Source: Scolanthus callimorphus
Lineage: Eukaryota > Cnidaria > Anthozoa > Actiniaria > Edwardsiidae
Direction of reading: 5' to 3'
Assembly: GCA_033964015.1 (NCBI GenBank)
Contig: CM066922.1
Span: 23,236,507 to 23,300,506 of the forward strand
Length of the DNA: 64,000 nt
The notes beneath the pieces were generated by a model that was given only the letters and a program-made list of their open reading frames with translations, did not search any database and was not told the DNA's origin. The position numbers and the translations under genes were made by a program. Positions 1 to 10,242 of the stretch are shown piece after piece (within the stretch, counting starts at the first letter, position 1; every line of letters begins with the position of its first letter).

Positions 1-2884
1 ATGCTGCGCTTAGTCACTCCCCCCTGGTTACCAGGAATCGCCACTGCCAAAGTGTCCCGCTGGGTGTCCCATCCGAGACCTAGTAATGAACAGGTGTGGT
101 CTTGGGAGGTACCCAGCTGGTCTTTTGCGTAAGTCTGTTCTCCAACTGCCCCGACCACTGAGTCGAGTTCCACAACGTTTGAATGCCATTTGTGAAGCGT
201 GAATCCTCCATCCTTGAAGACTTGAGTTGTTTTCTCTTTTACCACTTGCGCTTGTTCCACCGTAGACCCTCCAGATATGAGGTCATCGACATAGATTTCC
301 CTTTTCACTGACGCCACAAGTTCTGGCTCTTTCTCCTGCCAGTTATTAAGGTGCGTGTCGATCACTCCCCCAAGCAAGAAAGGGGAACACACAAGCCCAA
401 ACAATGCTCTTGTAAATCTCAGTGTTTGAACTTCCGTGTCTCTCTCGGGTCTCCAGTGAAACCTAAATGCGTCTCTGTCCGTTTCCCGAATCCGGACTTG
501 AAGAAAAGCTTTCTGTAAGTCACCTGTAATGGCGACAGGGTAAAACCGTCCACGCGCCATGACGTCCCATAACTTGTTCTGAAGTGGAGGACCGGTGTAT
601 AGACAGTCATTTAACGACGGCGCATGCTCGTAAGCCCTCGCCGATCCATCGTAGACCACTCGTAGCTTCGTCGTGCCTTCGGATTTGACCACCATTTTAT
701 GTGGGATGTAAAATTCCCTCCCGGAGCTAGGACACTCCGCGCGTTCCACGATCCCCGATTCCTCCTGTTCCGCAATCACCTCGCCATACTTGTCCCTCAT
801 GCCGCTGTTGTCAAGTTTCCGCTCCAATGAATTAAGCCTACGTAAGCTTCCTTCGCGGTTGTTAGGGAGGGGAGGGTGGTCAGCTCGCCTAGGCAGTACG
901 GTCTCGTACCAGCCCTCCTCGTCCCTAATCAACTGTTCCTTAAACTCTTCATAAACGTGACCTTGATCATTTGTCAACATCCGGTCTTCGATCCCAAGCA
1001 CGTCAAGACGGCATAATTCCTCATAATCTACGTGTGAGGTTTGACACATGAGCATGTTGCAAAGGTCAACTGATTCTTTGCCGGGCGATATTATTGTCCA
1101 ACCGAATCGCGTCAGTTCTGTGATAGGCTCGCCAGTTTTGCCTATCTTTGGGGCGTTTCGGTTTTCAACTTTGCATATTCACTAACGCCTAAGATAATAT
1201 GAACTGGAAGTTTATCTTTCGGGTCACTGTCATCCATTGTCACGTCACTCAAATGTGAGTACGAACTAATTAGTTCTTGATAGCGTGGGTTATCTAAATA
1301 AAGGAGCTCGCTCTTCTCAACTTTCGTCACTTCGACCGATAAATTGAAATCTGTCCCTACGCCCTTGATATAAATGTTAAACAATTCTACTTCACGAACA
1401 GTCGAGCCTAGCATCATGATTTCTATGCGCCTCACATCCCGCTCACAATTGTCGATTTTCAGTCGGTTTAACAGGGCCGCGGACGCATACGAGCTCCCGG
1501 CGCCGCTATCCATTAACGCACGGCATTTGATGCCCTGCACTTCAACTATCACAACAGGGTAGATAACGCGATTATTACCCATAGTTAAAAGAAAGGGATT
1601 CGACGTAGTTTCCCTTTTAGCATCGCAAATAGAGGTGTGGTGCCGACGACCACAGACTCTACAGTTCCCTTTGCTCGGGCATTGACCTGCTTGGTGTTTT
1701 GACGAGGCACAATTAAAACAAAGTTTCTTATCTGCCAAAATCTTTTTCCTCGCTTTCGTGTCAGTAACACTATCGCATTCCACAGCTTTGTGCTGGTTTT
1801 CACAGTAAACACACGCTAATGGCTTCACAGGAAATTGCTTTGTGTTAAACAAAGGTGTACGTGATGTGTGTTTAACTGACCCTTGTTGCTGGTTTCCCTG
1901 GGACGCTTGCTGTTTGTTTTCTTCTACCGGGTTAATTTCCGTCCATTTCCTGAGTTCTTGCAAAGATCCTTAAAGTCCCAATCCCTCCAATTCTCGTGGC
2001 CCCTCACAAGATCCTGCTTGATCCCTTTTAGCTTTTCCAAAACGATTCTCACATTACCTCGCACATCCTCAATTCGCCCTAGTGTCTCCAGACTTTGAAC
2101 ATTAAAGCGTAACTGCTTGTAAAATTCCTTGATCTTGGAAGCGCTCTTTCCTGAATTACTGGAAGTTCCATGATATTGCACATATAAGTGTTGACAATTT
2201 CGCTGGTGTTGCCATATTCTGCCTCCAAAATCGCATTCGCATTGCCGTACCCCTCTGCAGTGAACGGCAACCCGTCGATATCTGCTCGCACATGATCTTG
2301 TAAGGATTCCTTGAGATATCCAAATTTTGTTAGGACGGGGAGATTACTCTGGTCGATCTCCACCCTAAACTTTCCGTAAAAGGAGAGCCAATTCTCTACT
2401 TTCCCGTCGTACGGAGTTATTCTAAGTTTAGGCAGCTTAGCGCTCGCCCCGTTCGAAGAGGCGTGTCCCGAGTTTGTTGTACTGGCAGAAAATTCCTTTT
2501 CAAATTCTGCCTTCTTCTCTTGGAATTCTCGCTCTCGCTCGATCTTCTTTTGCTGCTCTCTAGTTCGCTCCTCTTCCAGGCTGTGATCTTGTATCTCTTT
2601 GATGGCTGCCTGGAGTTTCACAATAGCCTCATCCGCCTTCTCCAACTCCTTCTCGACGCCTAAACTCCATTCTTCAACACTCGTTTCAGATTCGCCCTTC
2701 GCGAATTTCTTCTCTTCAATTTCTTGTTTAGCAACGGTCACGGCATCCACGATGTTTTTCAGTGATGCTCGTGTCTCTCGATTTGTGATTTTCCTCCTTT
2801 GGACAGCACATCGTTAACTTTCTCAACCCGAAAGTGCAAGGTTTTCAACTTGTTAGATAAATCTCCCAGTTGTTTATCCGTCAT
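1..2884 (-). CDS. BEL/Pao gag-pol polyprotein, partial, with apparent frameshifts
   Basis: Minus strand from an ATG at 2884. The N-terminal coiled-coil-like and DUF1759-like gag part spans about 2884-1980, including YDGKVENWLSFYGKF. Two CCHC-type knuckles follow at about 1800-1640 (CFNC..KHQAGQC and CRVCGRRHHTSIC). The aspartic protease active site is near 1505 (ALMDSGAG). Reverse transcriptase runs to base 1 with SLNDCLYTGP, GDLQKAFLQV and the catalytic YVDD near 290. Frame changes near 2785, 2170, 1975 and 1152 each fit the loss of one base in an A, T, T and G/C run. The protein packages, matures and reverse-transcribes the element. The C-terminus is off the window. Confidence 0.88.
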
Positions 2885-2981
2885 GATTCGATTCAAACAA
2901 ATTCACCCAGTCACTCAGTACTCACTAAATCCAGGCGTTCTCGCATTCACAACGAACCGGTCCTGGTGTGGTCGCCACTTG

Positions 2982-3174
2982 TGTCGTAAATGTAAAGATA
3001 GCACTTGTTCACGATTCTCGTTTATTCTCAAAATTGGCACTATATTCGTTTACACACTGTATACAAATTTCCTCAAGCTCTCTACTCTCGAAGCTCTCCT
3101 AACTTATAGCATAAAACCTAATATCTATGACGTCACTGTCACACACGCTATATCGTCACACAATATCTCCGACA
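2982..3174 (-). repeat. 5' LTR of the BEL/Pao element
   Basis: On the minus strand the segment starts TGTCGGAGAT and ends in CGACA, so the ends form the short inverted repeat TGTCG/CGACA typical of LTRs. It is followed after three bases by TGGCGACCACACCAGGACC, a plausible tRNA primer-binding site. At 193 bp it is short but acceptable for this superfamily. The second LTR is outside the window, so the boundaries rest on termini and primer-site position only. Confidence 0.65.
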
Positions 3175-4880
3175 GTGTCCTGTAGTTGGCGATTGATAAC
3201 GACATGGTAAGTTTAACTAAAGTTCTTATTTACAGCAATTTGTTTTATTATAACAGTTGAAATATACCGCTCTGGTGAATTTAAATTTCATGACTAACTT
3301 CAACGTATCTTAGACCGGTGTGTCGTTGATGCTGCGACGTACGAGGTCCATCCTAAATTTGAAAAACTTATAAAATGTATTAAAGAAAGAAAAATGTGTT
3401 GTGCATATGCATTGTTATGAGCTTAATGTTCTAAATTATTTTTGTTTCTATTTCTTTCACAGATTGATTGAGAGTGAAGCAGAAATGGAGCCGGCCAGCA
3501 AGGTTACCTATAACAACTGCTCATTCCATATTAATTATAGTTAAATTTAGTAGAAAAGTAGAAAGAATCGCCAATTTGGAATTTTGAGACACACTATTCA
3601 GCTAAAGCTGAAAGTACTATATATATATTTTCAATTTAACCTAGCAGACAATTTTGTAGTATTTATCATTTATCTGTGTGTTTCAGCATCGGAAGGGTGG
3701 GGCTTTATTTGTCTAATTAGTCATAATTGCTCCTCATTATAAATGTGCCGGGTCATTTATGAGAATCAATTGTTCCATAAAGACCCGTGCATTTATAATG
3801 CGGGTCATTTATGACTAATTATTCAATAATAGCCCCAATCTTCCCTGCTGAAACATCAAACCCTCCCCGTTCTTTAAGAATGTAATTAATTCATAGGGAT
3901 TTAAGTAAAATAAGGGTCCTGAATAACAAAATAGAAAAGGTGTCAATCATGTAATAATGTCCATTAAATCACCTTAAATCATCACCTCCGTTTTCTGTGG
4001 TTTTCCGACTTTCGTCGACCTGTAAAAGCTATTCCCGTGGATCGCCGCGAAAGGTTGTTTAGCCGGTGACATATTTGGCTCTTCAACAGTCGCTACGCGA
4101 GCAAACGCTACAGTAAAATATCAAGGCTACCCTATGTCGACCATCGGTAGTTGAACTCAACAGAACTTTGTGGACTTTGTGAACTTTTGAATAAACGTGA
4201 TCGTCGAACAATGAGTGTTCTGTCCGCACCGGAAGAGCTGGCTTTAATCGACGATAAAACAAGTTATGATCGCTCCAAAGAAGCACCCGTGGCTAGATCA
4301 GAATTTCAGTATGTTTCGCCTCACCGAAAACAGAAGTTTCTCGTGATACATTTAAACTATTAGATTATGAACTAGACACGCTCATATGGGTGTGCTACAA
4401 TGGGTAATCACGCGATCAAAGGAACGTGGATAAATATACTCCGAATACATGAAATATAGCATCTGAGACGAGACTTAAACAGCGTATAACGCTAAGAAGC
4501 TTACAATTTCCAATTATATAAGGCCTGGTGATGTAACTAAACTCGAAGAATTATGGGCGTTGCTACGTGCTTAGGCAACAACATAAGAACAATGCAAAAC
4601 GGTCTTTAAAGGGTGCTAAACGTGTAACATTGATAGGCAAGGGCTTAAATAGACTAAAACTAGGGTACTTACATATCAGTTCCCGCTTGCCTCTAAGTGC
4701 CAAAGGTAGCAACGAACTTAAACAATTACTAAATCCAATAATCCAACACTCACGATACTAATTCAAAAACTAACTAAAAGGGCGCTGTCCCTTGCCGTGA
4801 TATGCGGGACTAACAAACTGGAGTCATGTTACAAAATACACAAAGAGGACGAATCACCGAAGACTGCTTATCACTAAAAA
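3175..4880. other. Intergenic stretch with one foldback element; no recognised gene
   Basis: Between the two BEL/Pao elements I see AT-rich sequence and one inverted-repeat element (3679-3855). Short open frames at 4151-4363 and 4567-4761 have no motif I recognise and no clear splice context, so I do not call genes. The left border of the second BEL/Pao element is poorly defined because its 3' end has decayed. Confidence 0.5.
3679..3855. repeat. Foldback/MITE-like element
   Basis: The ends are inverted: TGTTTCAGCATCGGAAG at the left and its near-complement ending GCTGAAACA at the right. Inside, TTATTTGTCTAATTAGTCAT pairs with ATGACTAATTATTCAATAA. There is no coding capacity. It looks like a short non-autonomous TIR element. 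Confidence 0.65.
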
Positions 4881-6276
4881 TAGAAATCGCTAGAATCGTT
4901 CGGTATTCTTTACAAGTTCCTTTGAGGTAAGCTACCGTTCCATAAGCTAGCTGACTACTGTCACAGAATATATGAATTTGAACTGCGTCAACAACTTCAG
5001 TGAAGTATGCTCTTGGAATACAATAGAAACAAGATTAGTTTAGCCATCTCGACCATTTTTCCTCAAGATCTTCAGGTAGATCTGTGTCCCATTTTACGTC
5101 TCTCTTCCAAAGTTCTTGCATGAATAATTTAGCTTTCACTGTAACTGGTTCAGCAAATCCTAATGGGTCAAATAGTTTTTGAAGATAGACTTAGTGCTGA
5201 TCGTTTAGTTATTTTCCGTACAGAACAAATTTCTTCGGTCAGTTTTTGAAGAGATAGTGCATTGTGTCGGCGTCAGCTTTCCAGATGAGTCCTAACACTT
5301 TTACAGTTAGCGCAGTACTTGTTCCGTCTTCCTTCGCTTGCTTGTTGATTAGGGTGGAGTTGCTGGTCCATTGCCTTAGATTCATTCCTGCCTCTTTAAA
5401 ATGGTGTCTTGACGTCGTATAGTATTCTATGGCTTGGGAGTCATTTGATGTCCCGGACACTACATTGTCCATGTAGATGGAGTCCTTTAAATCGTGTGAT
5501 ATCCAGTCTTTTCTGTTATCAAGGTGATGCTGAAATGTCGCATTTAGTAGAAATGGGGATGGTGCAGCTCCGAATAGCAGGCGACAAAATCTATAGATTA
5601 TTAAATTTTCTGGATTGCTAGCTGATTTGTTTGGATCTTTGAGCCACAGGAACCTGGTAGCATCTCTGTCTTCTTCGTTTAGCTCGATTTGCAGGAATGC
5701 TTTCTCTATGTCTGCCGTGAATGCAATTTGGTTGACCCTGAATTTTAATAAGATTTTCTGAAGCTCTTGCATGAGATTGGGGCCCGTGTAAAGGCAATCA
5801 TTTAGACTTAGTGCTTTTGGAGACGATTTAGCGGATGCATCGTAGACGATTCTCATGGCGGTGCTTAGGCTTTCTTTGAAGACGGGAAATGGGCCATGTA
5901 ATGTAGCTTGCTATGGCAGGTATGCGTTAGGGTTTTTCACGATTTCTATAAATCCTTGTTTTAGTTGAAATTGAAGTTGCTCGTGATATTTGAAAATAAG
6001 TTCTGGGTCTCGTTTATTCAAGCTGTGGAGAAGGTTGTGTAACCTTTTCTTCGATAGTGCATAGTTAGTGGGTATTTCAGTTTTAGTGGCTCTCCATGGG
6101 AGCTTAACGTTGTATCTACCTGTCTTATTGTTAAACTGTATGGTTTCTTGGAATTTTTTGTGAACGACATTGGCGTCATCGTTGTCGATTTCGGGGATCG
6201 CGCTGATCTCCCAGAATTTAGTTAACAAGTGTTCTAGTTTTTCTTCCTCGCATTCATTTATTTCTTGATAGAGCAT
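4880..6276 (-). pseudogene. BEL/Pao RT, connection and RNase H-like region (broken)
   Basis: The leader (6276-5911) contains LPWRATKTEIPTNYALS. RT (5856-5239) has MRIVYDASAK, SLNDCLYTGPN, FTADIEKAFLQIEL and LLFGAAPSPFLLN. The catalytic box reads YMDN where YxDD is expected, so activity is unlikely. Beyond 5239 the frame changes to a segment with FDPLGFAEPVTVKAKLFMQ, then an RNase H-like stretch with IHIFCDSSQLAYGT. A TAG near 5909 separates leader and RT. Confidence 0.85.
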
Positions 6277-6431
6277 CGCATTAGTGTGATCGCTTCAATT
6301 TTTTGAAATTGGGCCCGATATAAGCCATCCAACTTTACTTTCTGTGGCGATCAGAGACTCATTGTTAGACTTTTTCATATTTCCAGTGATAAGTTTAGCA
6401 AAGTTGTCGTTGCCTATGAGGATGTCTATGT

Positions 6432-7127
6432 TTAGATCATAGCTGCGTCTAGCGAGTCAGCAAGATTCAATCCCTGTAATTCTGTTGGCAGTTCAATGCG
6501 TCCAATAGTCACAGGGAAAGGTGGACAAATAGTTTGTGTTGCGAGTGCTAATAGGTTAATTTCTTCCTTATCTGTCAGGACGTCTAAAGCAACGACTTCT
6601 AGTGACTTTTTGTCCCCTTTGATTGAGCCAAATGTTGAAAGGTTTATGCATTCTTTACGTAATGGCTTTAGGTTTAGTCTCTCTTTTAGAGTTTTAGTGA
6701 CAAATGTTCTTTGAGAGCCCGTGTCAAATAAAGCGCGGAATGGGAGCTGGGATTTAGGACCTTTTATGGTTAGAATAGCAGACTGCATATAGACATAGTC
6801 CTTATTAGCAAGCAGAGCGTGCGTTGTTCCTGTGTGAACCTTGTTTTGATCTCTCTCGTTGGGTGTTGTTTGGTTAGATTTTAACTTTGGTTGTTTAGAT
6901 TTCTCAATTTTGGGTGCAGTCGCAAGCTCGTCGTTTTCTTCGCATATCGATGTGTGATGTCTTCGTCTGCATTTCAAACAGCTCCACCTAGATTTACATT
7001 GACTTTGAGTATGCTTAAAACCAGCGCAGTTAAAACATCGCTTGTGTTTCTCTAAAAATGTGCGGCGCTCTTGTACGGTTTTTAGTTTATCGCACTTGTC
7101 TGGTTTGTGTGAGCCATCGCAGTACAA
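6432..7127 (-). pseudogene. BEL/Pao zinc-knuckle and aspartic protease region
   Basis: The 231-residue frame has knuckles CFNCAGFKHTQSQC and CLKCRRRHHTSIC near its start, then a retropepsin-type active site FRALFDTGSQRTFV near residue 130. A C-terminal DUF1758-like part contains IGRIELPTELQG. The frame stops at 6432, and the RT leader continues in another frame. Confidence 0.85.
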
Positions 7128-7265
7128 ACAGGATTTTGTTTTAATTGAGTTAGGCTTTTGAGTTTTCTGCTGTGCATTCGTAAGAAACGCGCTTGTAGTT
7201 GGAACTAGAATTTCATCTGATGTGGCCTTATCACTTATTGTGGCTGTATGGCTTTTTCTCTAGTT

Positions 7266-8120
7266 TCAAGTTCTTTCCTGAGTTCTTTTCTTATCAGCAC
7301 GTGGGTTCGCTCTAAAAATCAAGCGTGTCAACTCTTCAGGTAGTTTTTTCAAGAGAATTGGTATAAGTAGGTTTCCATACGAATCTGTGTTGACATCTAA
7401 GGCTTCCAAACCTCGAATATTTGCTTCACATAGGTCGTGAAACTCCCTTAGTTTATCTACTTCGTTCGACGGCATTGGAATGTTTAACAACGCTTCCATG
7501 TGCGCGTTAATAAGAACTTGTTCCTGACCAAAACGTTCTTTAAGAATTTCTATTGCTTTCTGGTAGTTGCCAGTTGTCAATGGTAACCCTGAGATTGCGC
7601 GCGCTGCGTCATCTTTTAGATTAACTTGCAAATAAGCCATCTTTTCTATGTCTGGTAGTTCAGTATTTTGGTGGACTGTCGCGCTAAAACAATCCCAAAA
7701 CGTTTGCCAATTGAGTGGGTCACCATGAACGGCTTGAGACTTATTTTTGGCAGATGAACGTGCATTCTAGTTGAGGGCGTTTGCGGTTCAGTATTTAATT
7801 GTAACGGTCTTACCGGCGGTTTTTTGTTTTCGATGTATTTGCGTATTTTGATTTTATTAACGATATGTTGTCCTGTAGGGTGAGCGCTTCTTCCGTGTCT
7901 TTTTCTATATCTTCAGGGATTCCAGTAGAATTTGAATACTTTGATCCATAGCTGAAATCTCGATTTCTCGTTTAGTAAGGCGCTCTAAGATGGCAGTGAG
8001 TTCCTCGGACTCATCAGCTCCTTCGATGGCTAACAGGCGGTCTGCCTTCTTGAAATCTTGGGTGCAGTGGCCTTTGTAGGCTCCTCGGACTGCCTTTAGT
8101 CTAGGTAGATCCTTAGACAT
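7266..8120 (-). pseudogene. BEL/Pao gag region (broken)
   Basis: An N-terminal piece (8120-7905) starts MSKDLPRLKAVRGAYKG and continues with acidic, helical sequence. A later piece (7640-7266) contains the gag motif KDDAARAISGLPLTTGNY and a helical region with LLIPILLKKLPEEL, typical of DUF1759/DUF1758-type gag. The two pieces are in different frames with a degraded link at about 7640-7900. The function would have been particle assembly. Confidence 0.8.
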
Positions 8121-8154
8121 CTTTAGGTTTGTCTAATACCAAGTTTCGGCACCA

Positions 8155-8290
8155 GTTTCAGAAAGTATCAGACTGAAACATAGTTTTGAGGTCATTTTAC
8201 TGATCTTCCTGGTTTACGCTCTCGCGCTCTAATTACAAAGATTGGTTGTGACGTAATTAATTTACAGAATGATTGACAGATTATTTGACA
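8155..8290 (-). repeat. Possible 5' LTR of second BEL/Pao element
   Basis: On the minus strand a stretch beginning TGTCAAATAATCTGTC lies just upstream of gag and is followed by TGGTGCCGAAACTTGG, a plausible primer-binding site. The inner LTR end is not clear, and there is no second LTR to compare with. Boundaries are tentative. Confidence 0.35.
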
Positions 8291-8631
8291 GTGCTCCGCT
8301 TTGCGGGCCTTCGGCCCGCGCAGGAGCTCCGCTATGAAACATCTCCAACCAAAAATTGTCGTTTTTCAACACCTCACACGGCCAAAACCATATTTGGAAT
8401 CATATATAATTACCTTATAGGAAGGGGACAGGAGATCCTCTTTTTGTAAGAATTTCGGCAAATGTAGCAAGAAACTGTCAAATTTTGAATGAAAACTTGC
8501 AGGAATCACAGAGACTCGAGTTCTCAATCTGTCCACCATTGATTTTGGCTTGTACTCAAACTAGCCCACACGCGACTCGACCCAGTCCTCTGAAGTGCAT
8601 TCGACAAAAACGACAATGACTCATTGATATG

Positions 8632-8831
8632 TTCATTATTCCATTATTGATTTCATTATTCAATCTAAAAAAGGAATTTTCAATTCAAGATTGAAAATTT
8701 TATAATATAAATAATTACTCTGGGAGAGCAATTGCTTATTCAGAAATCAAAATTTGAACATTTAACATTTTTAATATTGAACTCAAAATGCATTTTGGGA
8801 TCGAATAATGAATCAATAATGGAATAATGAA
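8632..8831. repeat. Foldback element with AT-rich termini
   Basis: The left end TTCATTATTCCATTATTGAT is inverted at the right (ATCAATAATGGAATAATGAA). A partial copy lies at about 46675-46740. It is a non-coding MITE-like sequence. Confidence 0.7.
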
Positions 8832-8924
8832 TTGAATCTTCACCTCTAGGGGGGCACGCTTCATGTCTTTTGACTGTAAGGACCAGTCATCATTAACGAA
8901 TTATTAGCAATCAGGGCGTTATAA

Positions 8925-9130
8925 GAAGGCCCTACAAACCAGCCAGCGAAAGAATGTGTCAAATCTGTCGTGAAGGACTCGAAGACGAACAGCATTTTTG
9001 ATAATAAGCGTGATGAGTTAATTCGAAAACTAGAAGAAAGACAAAAAAATGTAAAATTTAATAAATTGTCTGACGAAGTCACCTTTAACTTTCTGATAAT
9101 TACTCAGGTAAGAATACGAAAGCGCAGAAA
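8925..9130 (+). pseudogene. Non-LTR retrotransposon C-terminal scrap
   Basis: The plus strand encodes, with a frame change, RPYKPASERMCQIC-like sequence followed by REGLEDEQHF and KRDELIRKLEERQKN. The C-x2-C ... EDEQHF pattern is common in the C-terminal part of LINE ORF2 proteins. Too little is left to place the clade. It ends near 9108 at TCAGGTAAG, which resembles a splice donor but has no supported exon context. Confidence 0.4.
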
Positions 9131-9266
9131 ATTATTGCCAATTGTAGATGAGAGCTTCCTCCTCCGAAAAGAGAATATAATAACACCTTAATCACGCTTC
9201 TTCCTTTTTTAAATGAATTTTTTATATGGACCTGTTCTTCCATGTACACTTATGTATCTGTGTATA

Positions 9267-9272
9267 CCCCCC

Positions 9273-9303
<31 letters not shown>

Positions 9304-9352
9304 GCCGAAGCAAAATTTTTAGTGTCAACATGTGGGGAAAAACCTGCTTGCC

Positions 9353-9383
<31 letters not shown>
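9267..9383. repeat. Two poly(C) tracts with a (CA)n run
   Basis: C-tracts at about 9267-9289 and 9353-9383 flank a short CA microsatellite and a unique spacer. They create spurious proline- or glycine-rich frames on both strands. Exact tract lengths in assemblies are unreliable. Confidence 0.9.
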
Positions 9384-9961
9384 ATCCCCCAGCAAAAACA
9401 AAGGATGGATGACCAAGGCTTGCCTCCCCGGACAATAAAAGTATCTGTCTGTCTTATTTATCGCCTGTGGTGTGGGATCACTTATTATTGGGCGAGTGAA
9501 AAGGGGGTCCACAAGAAATTTTCTAAGTAGTTATTCAGCAACTTCTCTATCATTTGCATTTTTTCTACTTCTCTTCAGTCAATACTTATTATAATCCGCT
9601 ATCAAACCTCTTCAAACAACAGCCCAGGGTCACTGTGGTCGGGCCAAAGCTCTGAAACGAGCATTTCAAAGAAGCGCCAATTTTTCTTTGTGCATTGTGA
9701 GGTGTTCCAAGTTGCGAAATAGACCACGGTGTTAATGTTAATAAACGGTGAAGGCATTTTTGGTCAATCTGTCTGGGTGGGTAAAGAAGGACCTCCAGCA
9801 GGCAAGGTTTGTCCATTGCGCCAGGGTTCGGGGAATTAAGAAAGCGTCCTCACATATAGACAGACCAGGGAGTTGGACCCTGGACAGACAGATTTGTTTG
9901 GCACCTTATACAGTACACAAGTGTACAGTACACAAGTCTTGGTCAAGACACACTATTTACA

Positions 9962-10130
9962 TTTAGTAGAAACCCACTCGCATACTATCACGAATCTGCA
10001 ATCTGATTGGCTCCGCTACTCACTATCTATCACGTAATAGATAGAGTAGCGAAAACGCTTTCTAAAACCATGAAAATAAATACGTTTTAGCAATAACTCG
10101 AAGGTAGTATGCAAGTGGGTTTCTACTAAA
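9962..10130. repeat. TIR (MITE-like) element
   Basis: The left end TTTAGTAGAAACCCACT pairs with AGTGGGTTTCTACTAAA at the right. Further in, CGCATACTA pairs with TAGTATGC. It is non-coding and abuts a second foldback element that begins at its last bases. Confidence 0.75.
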
Positions 10131-10242
10131 ACAATTAGACTACTCGTTCTCGTTTTCTATGTCAAATAGTCAACTCGGCGCTACGCGCCTCGTTAGCTAT
10201 CTATTGACTCATAGAAAAACTCGAACTCGTAGTCTAATTGTT
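10130..10242. repeat. Foldback element adjoining the previous one
   Basis: AACAATTAGACTACTCG at the left pairs with CGTAGTCTAATTGTT at the right, with CTCGTTTTCTATG pairing with CATAGAAAAACTCG inside. The two elements share their junction, so one probably inserted at the tip of the other. Confidence 0.75.

Larger units (their letters stand above)
1..3174 (-). mobile_element. BEL/Pao LTR retrotransposon, 5' part, cut by window edge
   Basis: The minus strand reads, in order: an LTR (2982-3174), a primer-binding-like stretch (about 2959-2977), a gag region, a CCHC zinc-knuckle and aspartic protease region, and reverse transcriptase up to base 1. The order gag (DUF1759-like), zinc knuckles, DUF1758-like protease, then RT is that of BEL/Pao elements. 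RNase H, integrase and the 3' LTR would lie left of the window. Outside a few single-base losses in homopolymers I saw no in-frame stop in the parts I translated. The element may therefore be young, with the breaks coming from sequence error; that is inference. Confidence 0.9.
4880..8290 (-). mobile_element. Second BEL/Pao element, decayed
   Basis: The minus strand carries gag from 8120, zinc knuckles and protease (7127-6432), the RT leader (6276-5911), RT (5856-5239), the A17/connection segment (about 5220-5042) and an RNase H-like stretch (about 5040-4880). Integrase and a 3' LTR were not found. Unlike the first element it has many interruptions, including a TAG near 5909 and several frame changes. 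It is divergent from the first element (same domains, low identity), so it is a separate family, not a duplicate. Confidence 0.85.
8291..9960. other. Repeat-rich stretch; foldback, LINE scrap, C-tracts
   Basis: This holds a GC-rich hairpin (about 8293-8335), a foldback element (8632-8831), a LINE-like scrap (about 8925-9130) and two long C-tracts. A dispersed repeat at about 9508-9590 has a second copy near 18847-18930 and an inverted copy near 11590-11670. Open frames across the C-tracts are low-complexity artefacts. Confidence 0.6.

Noticed and set aside
9213..9530. Proline- or glycine-rich proteins
   Set aside because: These are artefacts of poly(C) and (CA)n tracts on both strands.
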